From assembly GCF_000090795.2 (NCBI RefSeq), contig NW_003546291.1, positions 6,920 to 70,919 on the forward strand: a DNA stretch of 64,000 nucleotides, given 5' to 3'. Positions 56,307 to 64,000 of the stretch are shown piece by piece. A program made the translations under genes and the position numbers. The DNA is from Amphimedon queenslandica (lineage: Eukaryota; Porifera; Demospongiae; Haplosclerida; Niphatidae). The stretch's first letter is position 1. Each line of letters begins with the position of its first letter. The notes beneath the pieces are model-generated. The model was not told the DNA's origin and ran no database searches. It saw only the letters and a list, made by a program, of their open reading frames with translations.

Positions 56307-56900
56307 AGTAAGTATGGCAGTTAATGGTCATTTATGACTATACATGTACGTATCTCCTGGGGTTATTGTTTCACTCTTGCTGCTGCCAATACCTGGCAAA
56401 GTAGTAGACAAAGTTAGGGCTGGTCTCTTTGTGGACTTGAGGGAAATGTTCCCTGATAACGCTGCTCTAACCAAACAAATATCAGAGACTGGCTCAAGCT
56501 CTGGATCCAAACTGAGGGAACTGGAGGAAGTCATACATGTACGACTTTAATTTAGTCCTGTACGACTGAGAGGGTTTCCATAAAATGCCAAACAATTTTC
56601 CATACAAATAAGGTCAAATCCATCACTGGATTAAGATATTAAAAGTGACTTGTACAGAGACATTTAAAAAAACCTAGCCATTTTAATCATCCATCCAACA
56701 AAGACAAGTTTTGTGCAAGAACAATAAAAGGACATGTGATAAAAGCATTTACTTCCAAGGAATTATTATACAAATATGCTATGGAAAAGTACAACAATGA
56801 TATATTGATATTCAAGGATAAAGTAGCTATGGCCGACTCATTGTAGTACACTACATATGTATTGAAATTTATTACATTAACAAGACTAAAGATTCTGATT
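56307..56900 (+). repeat. Duplicated segment, copy 2 (with fossil retroelement-like ORF)
   Basis: About 600 bp matching 51363-51960 in order. It begins with the PIPGKVVDKVRAGLFVDLRE fragment and continues through non-coding sequence to the TATGGCCGACTCATTGTAGT block. The ORF part is treated as a broken fossil. Confidence 0.65.
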
Positions 56901-57046
56901 GTTTTGACATCATCCTCAGCTTGCCTTTGCATATTATTTTAATATGTCAATTATATGTTTTGATATGTCTAAAAATCACAAAGTAAGTATATAGTAGCAC
57001 ACATACTCACTAATCTGCCATTTGAAAAGTATTTCAGCTAGCTGTC

Positions 57047-57054
57047 TATATAAG
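57047..57054 (+). promoter_or_regulatory. TATA box before the 57112 unit
   Basis: TATATAAG lies 58 bp upstream of the ATG, followed by a leader with GTGCTAAGACTAAGAGCTTG. Best-placed of the TATA boxes in this zone. Confidence 0.5.
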
Positions 57055-57111
57055 TAGTTGAGGCTGCTGTGCTAAGACTAAGAGCTTGCAAAGTCTCCAA
57101 GTGAGAGTATA

Positions 57112-57488
57112 ATGACCGTGGGTACGACAATTATTGTAGAGTGTGATAACGGCAAGAACTGTGACAAACAACTCAAAAACCTTTTACCTTCTGGAATTCA
57201 AAATAGACAAAGGCCTGGTAATTGTTTCGGAGGAGGCAATAGACTTGCAGTGGCCATTGAAACAGTAAAATGTTACTTATCAGTAAGTCACTCTCTAATT
57301 TCATTACTCATTTGTAATAGGAATATTGACCTTGGCTATTGGCCTTAGTCTCATGATGGGAGTGTCTGTGGACTTTGTTAGTGAAATACATCAGTTGGGA
57401 ACCATAAATCAAAGGATATCTCAAATTTCTGTTCCTTGTGAGATATCTCAAAAGCCAAGAGACATAAGAGAAGCTATTCATTGGAAAG
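57112..57488 (+). CDS. Small two-exon unit with hydrophobic second exon
   Basis: Exon 1 57112-57282: MTVGTTIIVECDNGKNCDKQ, later RPGNCFGGGNRLAVAIETVK, with four Cys. Intron with donor GTAAGT and acceptor TTGTAATAG. Exon 2 57321-57488 in its best frame: ILTLAIGLSLMMGVSVDFVS then EIHQLGTINQRISQIS, a membrane helix plus a possible coil. Exon 1 ends in phase 0 while the helix frame wants phase 1, so the model is not closed. A copy of the exon 2 region is at 43320. Function unknown. Confidence 0.35.
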
Positions 57489-57879
57489 GTATCCATGAAT
57501 GTATGAAACAATTATAATCATGCACCTTAATATAGCATCAGAGTACAGATCATGGATACTCTTTTATTCCATTGTGGCATTACAAGGCATCTTGAAAGAT
57601 GATTATCTCAACCACCTTAAGTTATTGATTAATGACTCTAAATAATTACAACAACCCTGATTGTAATATGGGCTTTGGTTCCTGTTTCTAAAGTTCTACT
57701 ACCATAATAAATCCTCCATTTTAATAAGTCTCATATTAAAGCTTCGTTGAATGCTTTTTCTGGTTATTGTAGGAAAGTTGGAAGTTAGAAGTTAATGAAT
57801 ACTGTTTATTTTAGTTTTATCTCAAAGTGATGCATTTGTTTTTAACAGGAGCAACGCCTGCAGACAGTGTCAGGAATTT

Positions 57880-58340
57880 TGAATTGTTTCTAAGGAATGC
57901 CGTCCTTGGCATCGCAGGATTGTGGAGGTTAGAATATTAACTGGTATGACTTTAGAGGAAAGAAGTATATGTGGAACTGTCCCTAGGAAGCTTCTAAGGA
58001 TACAGCAACAATCTACTCAGTCGGAGTGCCTAAGAGGTGAAAATAATAGCTACGCTGAGGGACAGAGATAAATCTAAATAAAGTATGTCTGTGCTAGGCT
58101 GGATGATGAATCCAAAATATCTGATGTGAATGATTTGCTACGTATTGTAGATCCTGTATTACCAGCACAATCAAATCACAGAAGACCTTTGTTGTCTTCA
58201 TCAAAAAGACAAATAGAAAGGAAAAGTCAAATCCTCAAAAGGAGTGAAGGGGCCATAGATTTAGTTCTTGAAAAATGAAAACAGTACGTGCTAATACCCA
58301 AAAGTCAAATAAATGGTCTGTGTTAGAATATAAAAACTGG
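57880..58340 (+). pseudogene. Unrecognised conserved ORF family, decayed copy
   Basis: One frame gives EVRILTGMTLEERSICGTVP, RKLLRIQQQSTQSECL, then after stops LDDESKISDVNDLLRIVDP and SNHRRPLLSSSKRQIERKSQ. Pieces recur at 43390-43600. The Lys/Arg-rich, repeated nature suggests a mobile or multicopy gene, but I know no domain. About two in-frame stops. Confidence 0.4.
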
Positions 58341-60608
58341 ATACAAGCAAAGAAGGATCAAGGTTGAAAGTTGAAAGGATGAAAGTTGCCTCCTAATGTC
58401 ACTTTATTGGTCATTTAATTATGGCTGCTAAGCATTTTTATAGTCAGGATATAGAAGAATTTACAAGATTCAACAAAAGGAGTACTTTACTAATGGGCAA
58501 TATAGCACTGAATGACATAGGTGTGTCATTGTTTCATCAATCAATACCTGACTTCTGTTTAATACCAAAAAAGGTACATGTAGTTGGATGTTTAATTATT
58601 TTAACTTTATAGCTTAATATATATTTAGAGATAGTAGAAGTTTACACAGCATTACACACACACATATACTTGTACCATAAATCTTTCTCTCTGCTTCACA
58701 GAGCTCATCACTTTCAAGCTTCATCTGATCAGTTAGCAACAATGGATCAGAATTTTGCCTCACAGACCACAAGAACAGGTTCTCCTTCACTCAGGTATTT
58801 TCTTTCAGCTTTATCTCCAATGCCCTTTCAATTCCTTTCTAAGTCATCAATTGTTCTTGATACTTGATTCTTGCACTGTGATGGCACGACAGTATAGTGA
58901 TGAGATGAAAGGGGTGAATGCCGTCACTACATTCTTTCAGGAGTACATTCATTCTAATTTTAGTTCCATGCTTGAAGTTTCTGATGAAGGAGCTAACATT
59001 TTCTTGAAATCTCTTTGCTTAGTGAGAGTAAAAAACAAAGATTTGTCTTTTGTGTCTAGTCTAGCAGTGCTCAGCTTTTCCTGACACTAGAAGCTAAGTA
59101 GTGTCATGCAATGTCACTAAGTAGGCAGTGAAGCCATCATAAGTGCATTAATATACACCAACAGTATGACTCCATCTCATATGTACACCATACATTATGT
59201 GAGGACCAGCCCTTATCCTTTAACAGCTACTTAAGTGACAGTTTAGGGTTGACATTGTGAGGTTTTGATGTAGATTTTCCTCTTCAGGCATATACTACTG
59301 TATAATAATAACAGTTCCTAATCTACACTGTAAGTAAGACATGGATTGGGTCACTAAGAGTGTAACTATTAACAAGGGGCAATTTGGTGTCATCTATTGT
59401 CATGCTGGGCCTTTCTTTGAATTATAGTTCTAGATTGGCTGAAATGTATAAGCTACAAATAAATTTGTTGAAAGGAACGACCTCCATTGCTTGTTCTACT
59501 AATGAAGTCGAAATGTTGGAATTGATACCAGAGTACCCAATACTGGGGCAATACTGACTCTCCTAACACTTCACTGAATATAATTCCATTGAAGATGCAT
59601 TGCAGACAGAAAAACAGTCAGCACAATATTTTGTTAAGTATTGCCAAGTGTGACCATTTTGACTTGATCCTCATTTGTACAAAATTACAAAATAAAGCAC
59701 TGATGGTCAGAATTGGCCTCTCACTTGCATCAAACAAGAAATGACAGTTGTCGTGCTAACCACTTCATTACACTCACGAGTGTTAAGGAGTCAAATGACG
59801 TTGAATTAAAATGTTAACTCTTAACAAATTCAAGATGGGAGACAACAATGAAGCAGCAAAAGTGGGCATACTGCCACAGCTTCAGGATCATTCATTTAAC
59901 AAAGCTAGTGCATGCTTACCATAACACTATCAGTCCAGCACCAAGGTGAATTGATAAAACAATTAATGGAGCAGGGTCAGATAATATGACAATGATTGAG
60001 AAAATGACTTTTGGGCCAATATGATGATAGCGGCTTGACATTCGTCATTTAAGGCACTTGGAAGTGATGTATGCTTTGAGAAAGTACAAATTTACAGGAT
60101 GAAATGTCGTTGGCCAAATTTTGTCAAACATGGCTAAAATGATACATATACATGTTCTCATGTTGTGTATTAACTTTGAGCTCATTCTGATCAAATTTAA
60201 ATTTATTATGAATTTTTAACATTGCACAATACTTACGTAGGACTAGAACTGGGACTTTGGCCAAATTTCGTCAAAATAGCGAGAAAGAATTCTCCATTTT
60301 TATAATTTTTTCCTCATAGACATACAAGTTTTGATGTTGTAGAGAACATGTGAGCTGATTCCAATCAAAATTTATCAATTCTTAAACTTGCTCCAAATGC
60401 CATGTACTGTATTATAGTAGTGATTGCAAAGCATGCTATTTAGCTCACTTAGCATGCTTTGTGGGAAAGGCTGGTTATGGTACACAATTCTACAGCATAT
60501 ACTTCCACTAGTTAAAACAACTCATATTCTTCAAATCATTATTTGTCGTTCAAAATCATTGGATAGATGTGGCATTAAGCATATTATGAAGCAGCTAAGT
60601 TATTCGAG
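58341..60608. other. Uncharacterised stretch with short ORFs
   Basis: ORFs at 58421-58612 and 58755-59084 are the longest. The second contains MARQYSDEMKGVNAVTTFFQ and EYIHSNFSSMLEVSDEGANI, which reads like real protein but matches no family I recall. Blocks near 59090-59130 and 59520-59640 are copies of sequence at 50300-50950 and 55240-55400. 60030-60400 carries a twice-repeated GGCCAAATTTTGTCAAA-type phrase. Confidence 0.35.
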
Positions 60609-60786
60609 TGTTTGATTCCATTTACAAACAAGACAAAAAAATAGTATTTAATTTATTTGAAAATTCAGGACAAGAAACAGCTGTAGTTAATAAACTAAAA
60701 AAAGTTGGAGGACAGGACTGTAGTGTATTTGCCATCGCTATTGTCCCACTTTATTGTCAGCAACTTTGGGATCTCTTCCATTAAAG
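60609..60786 (+). pseudogene. Ulp1/C48-type cysteine protease fragment
   Basis: One open frame: VFDSIYKQDKKIVFNLFENS, then VVNKLKKVGGQDCSVFAIAI. Ulp1/SENP-like proteases of many animal transposon-linked genes have V-x-D-S, then the Gln and catalytic Cys in Q-x-G-G-x-D-C-G-x-F-A-I-A. Here the Cys is kept but Gly after it is Ser. The upstream His part is not found. Probably a transposon or multicopy-gene relic. Confidence 0.5.
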
Positions 60787-61369
60787 ATATGGTCATTACA
60801 ACAGTAATAAACAGATTCTTGTATGCTTCAAAATCAGATGGTTTCACTTTAATTTTGTAGCTGCACATTCATTTCACATAGCTAATATGATTAATAAAAA
60901 GGCTCATAGACCAGCTTTTACAATGAGAGTATGACCACCATTACACTGGAGTAGGCTGCTGTCTTACTCCTACACAATTCCTACTGCAAGCATTGATAAC
61001 ACCACTGGCTCCTCTCAGCTCTTTAATATACTGACGTCTTCTATACACTTCATCACTCAGGAGAAAAGGGTGACCCCTCTTTTCATTCACAATCTTTTTA
61101 TTGGTTTCTCATTTCCAAACTTGTCTCTTTGATTCAACAAAAAAAAAAACAGAAATTCGAATGAAAACAAGACTCTTGACCTCTTTACTCGCTATAGCAA
61201 TGAAGGAAGGAAAAACTTGCACACATAGTGGACCATTGACATAAGGAAGAACAGTAGATTTGTTCAGAGCAACACAAGGAATCCACAACAAGGAAAAATT
61301 TGCTACACTTTTTGATAAATCAAAAAAATTCATTAAAAGAATCCAATAATACCATATAAAACAAATAAT
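60787..61369. other. No gene seen
   Basis: No supported gene in about 580 bp. The minus ORF at 61109-61333 lacks motifs. Confidence 0.35.
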
Positions 61370-61625
61370 TCACAGAAATCCACCAGTAATCCAGAAAATC
61401 CTAGACATAATCCAAAAAATCCAAGCAAGAACCCAAGGCAATCCAGTCACAAAATTCAAGAATTTACTGTCAGTGATTTATTAACCATTACAAATAGTTA
61501 ATTAAATTAATTAATGGTTAATTACCTTTAATAAAATGGTGGATACTAGTTATTATATGATCAAAAATTCAAGCAAAAAAAATCCAAGAAAATCTAAAAA
61601 AAGTCCCCCATAAATCCAGTCAAAA
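61370..61625. repeat. Degenerate AATCCA-rich simple repeat
   Basis: Reiterated AATCCAGAAAATCC / AATCCAAAAAATCCAAGCAA-type words, broken by an ATTAATTAATTAATGGTTAAT-like tract at about 61490-61530. Low complexity; no gene. Confidence 0.5.
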
Positions 61626-63351
61626 TCAGGGTGGGTTTTGAATTTGGTACATTTTTGGAGGCCGTCACCGACCCCTTGAAGCAGTGTCATAATAACAAAG
61701 GTGTGGCTTTGACAAAGTTAATTAAACGGAGGTGTGATGTGTTTTATTATACATTCACAATTCATAAAGACATCCGTGAGATTCGTGAAAATTGCGTACC
61801 TTGCAGAAAACGACTTACATGTATAAGGTATTCTGTTTGGTACTTTACTATACAATAGCATGGAATACATCGTGTACATTCTACATGTACATCAGACTAC
61901 ATGTAAAAGCATAATATTCATACGACTAAACCAAAAAATGTTGTAATGCCAAAGGCAATGGGACTGTAACCGTGTCCCAGGTCCCACTCCACTAGAAATG
62001 AATGCTCTTTCCAATTCGGGCCAAGTCCATAAAAGGTTGATCAAAGGCATGTATGCTAGTCTACAAATGAGATCTAAACTCAAAAAATCAGGCAACAACA
62101 CCTGATGCTGGGAGAAGACCAGCTGATCATCAAATGCTTTCATTAGCTTATCCATGCGCATTAAAAAAGCAACAATTAGTACCTATTAAGAAAGATTCTC
62201 ACCAAAAAAGAATAAAGATACAACCCAGGCAAGCGTCCTCTATCACGTGAGCTGATGTATAATTGCATTAAAAAAAGAATGTACATGTATCATCAAAATT
62301 TTGCTATAATTTATAATATTTTAAGCAAATAAAGGCCAAATGCATATGTCTTATATAATACTTTCCCATGATGTGGAATTAATATTAAAGGTAAGAATAA
62401 TTATGCAAATAGTAAAAATAATGTATGAATATTAAACTGACCTGCCATATTAACTTCAAATAAAAATCAGTTCTGATAACAAAGTCAGTTATACTTGTGG
62501 GCCAAGCACATGTGTACAATTATGTCTCATATTCTCTCATGGAATTCAAATCCCACATCACATGTTCGCGACATTTTCAGTGCTATAATAACAATAGTAT
62601 CTTCAATAACAATAGTATCTTCTATAATATTAATATTATCTTATTTACTGACCATCAAAAGGTGGAAATTTTCCCACATCAGATCCTAATGATACTCAAT
62701 CTCTGGTATATCCCTCAAATGATGGCAGGCTATCTTTAAGATTATCATCAACATCTAACACAAAGAAAACATCAATATCAATATTCCATAATTGGGTTCA
62801 ACAAAATGACACAATTAATGCCTATGAAAAGTTAAAACATTCACCTATAAATATAATTTTCTTCTCAGCAGTTTTGTGCCCATATATCTATGTCGTGCCG
62901 GCCCACCTCTTGCTGGACGAAGACGCTAGCTAGTCTCGCTAGCATTAAAGTACTTTATCTAAAATGAAAAATAAAATAATCATTTTAATTTTTCTTAACC
63001 CACTCTCCTACTTGGCAAAGTATCTAGCGGATTCTTTTAAAACTTCTTCCACAATCCAATCATGAAGCCTTAGCCAATCATTTTAATCAATGCAGCCGCT
63101 AAACATTAATAATAAACAAGTCCCATAAATGAATAAAAATTGCGATAGCCCACATACTCAATAAATAATGGCTGGATCTGATGACTCCAAAATTGAGATC
63201 ATCTCTCCTAAATCACTCCTAAAAGATTCTTCTTCAGAAAAATGTTATCATCTCCATCTTTACCATCATGCTAGCCACGTGCGACGCGTGAGTACACAAT
63301 GGCAGGGGTGGGCCAGGAATCCACTGCGCATGCGTAGAGTCACTAATGAAT
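61626..63351. other. No firm gene; candidate first exon at 63168
   Basis: At 63168 an ATG opens MAGSDDSKIEIISPKSLLKD then SSSEKC, polar and acidic, possibly a first exon whose rest lies past the gap. Upstream, a palindromic CTAGCTAGTCTCGCTAGC near 62928 and AT-rich filler. ORFs at 61631 and 61892 (minus) have no recognised motif. Confidence 0.3.
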
Positions 63352-63414
63352 NNNNNNNNNNNNNNNNNNNNNNNNNNNNNNNNNNNNNNNNNNNNNNNNN
63401 NNNNNNNNNNNNNN
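63352..63414. other. Assembly gap (63 N)
   Basis: Run of N. The flanks do not resemble each other. Confidence 0.95.
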
Positions 63415-63593
63415 AACACTGGTAGACTACCTAATGAAAGAATTCTTGTATTAGTGCATGCATTTGGGTTCTGTACACTTAACGACCCACAAACTAAACA
63501 ATCCACAAAGTTTAATATTACATTAAATACACATGCAGGAGTCCATGAAAGATTCATTTTCCTCCTCATTATGGACTACAAGTATTACTTGTA

Positions 63594-63926
63594 CATAGGT
63601 GTATAGGAATGATTCGAAAGTTAGGGGAGCTGAAGGGGGCTGAACATAAAAACATCTAAATATGTACTGTCATATGTGCTCTCGACAGCTACTGCATGCC
63701 TAAACAGCTACTGCATGCCTAATTCCTGCCATTTGTTATTGCTACATCATGCCCATTTAACTGAATGATGAGTTTCAAGCTAATAATAACCTACTAACAA
63801 CTTGAAATAAAGCCATGTGATGGTATTTCTTATTGTTCATCTATCAAAAGTTGGGGGGCTAAACCCCTCCTGTTGAAAAATTGGGGGGCTTCAGCCCCCC
63901 CTAGCCCCCACTTTCCTACGCCTATG
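63594..63926. mobile_element. Non-autonomous DNA transposon with 6-bp target duplication
   Basis: 333 bp. Left end CATAGGTGTATAGGAATGAT; right end, inverted, CATAGGCGTAGGAAAGTGGG. Ends pair imperfectly and continue into GGGGGCTGAA-type inner repeats. CTTGTA flanks both sides (63588-63593, 63927-63932). A strongly GC-rich inner hairpin (63855-63910: GGGGGGCTAAACCCCTCC, GGGGGGCTTCAGCCCCCC). No ORF. Confidence 0.75.
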
Positions 63927-63950
63927 CTTGTAGTATATGTGGAGGAGAAT

Positions 63951-63982
63951 GCATACAAACCAAATCTATTTGGTTTGTATGC
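63951..63982. repeat. Perfect 15-bp palindrome
   Basis: GCATACAAACCAAAT and its exact reverse complement, separated by CT. It lies 19 bp after the transposon's target duplication. Possible cruciform or protein-binding site; no other support. Confidence 0.7.
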
Positions 63983-64000
63983 AAACATTATGCTTCTACT

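Overview
The window looks like nuclear DNA of a demosponge. Amphimedon queenslandica or a close relative is the best guess, made from recall and not from a search. The reasons are low GC, very small spliceosomal introns (about 43-120 nt, GT-AG), large tandem Ig/FN3 receptor genes, a death-domain protein carrying a 2A-like motif, and decayed Ty3/gypsy pieces. It is a draft assembly with four N runs (12598-12834, 35543-35552, 52026-52035, 63352-63414).

Layout. 1-588: 3' part of a Ty3/gypsy element ending in an LTR. 589-1860 (-): a two-exon membrane protein gene with a 2A-like motif and a death domain, cut by that LTR. 4406-34716 (+): three tandem paralogous genes (A 4406-13296, B 15699-22741, C 24408-34716) for single-pass receptors with a signal peptide, 8-18 Ig-like domains, FN3 domains, a Thr/Ser-rich stalk, a transmembrane helix and a tyrosine-motif tail. 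Ahead of each gene lies a decayed transmembrane-plus-tail exon pair of a different receptor type, so the duplicated unit held more than one gene. A decayed fourth tail sits at 35195-35530. 35553-36686 (-): a Cys-rich plus VWA-domain gene running into a gap. 37691-40299 (-): two decayed pieces of an MCM9-like helicase gene around a satellite of about 180 bp.

40-64 kb is poor in clear genes and rich in duplicated fragments. It holds tiny gene-like units, several behind TATA boxes: a putative 49-residue membrane peptide at 42175 with three tandem TM/tail exon pairs, a 57-residue ORF at 52558, a TM exon at 55961 and a two-exon unit at 57112. It also holds a macro-domain fragment (53526-54283), gypsy RT and Gag fossils, a Crypton-like recombinase fragment, a C48-protease-like fragment, MITEs and a minisatellite.

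How the parts may work together (inference). The three receptors have the architecture of cell-surface recognition receptors: diversified, exon-modular ectodomains (all domain exons phase 1-1) joined to short tails with Y-x-x-hydrophobic and Y-x-N motifs that could recruit SH2 proteins. Introns and exons are shared patchwise among A, B and C, as gene conversion would leave them. A role in self/non-self or microbial recognition is plausible but not shown by sequence alone.
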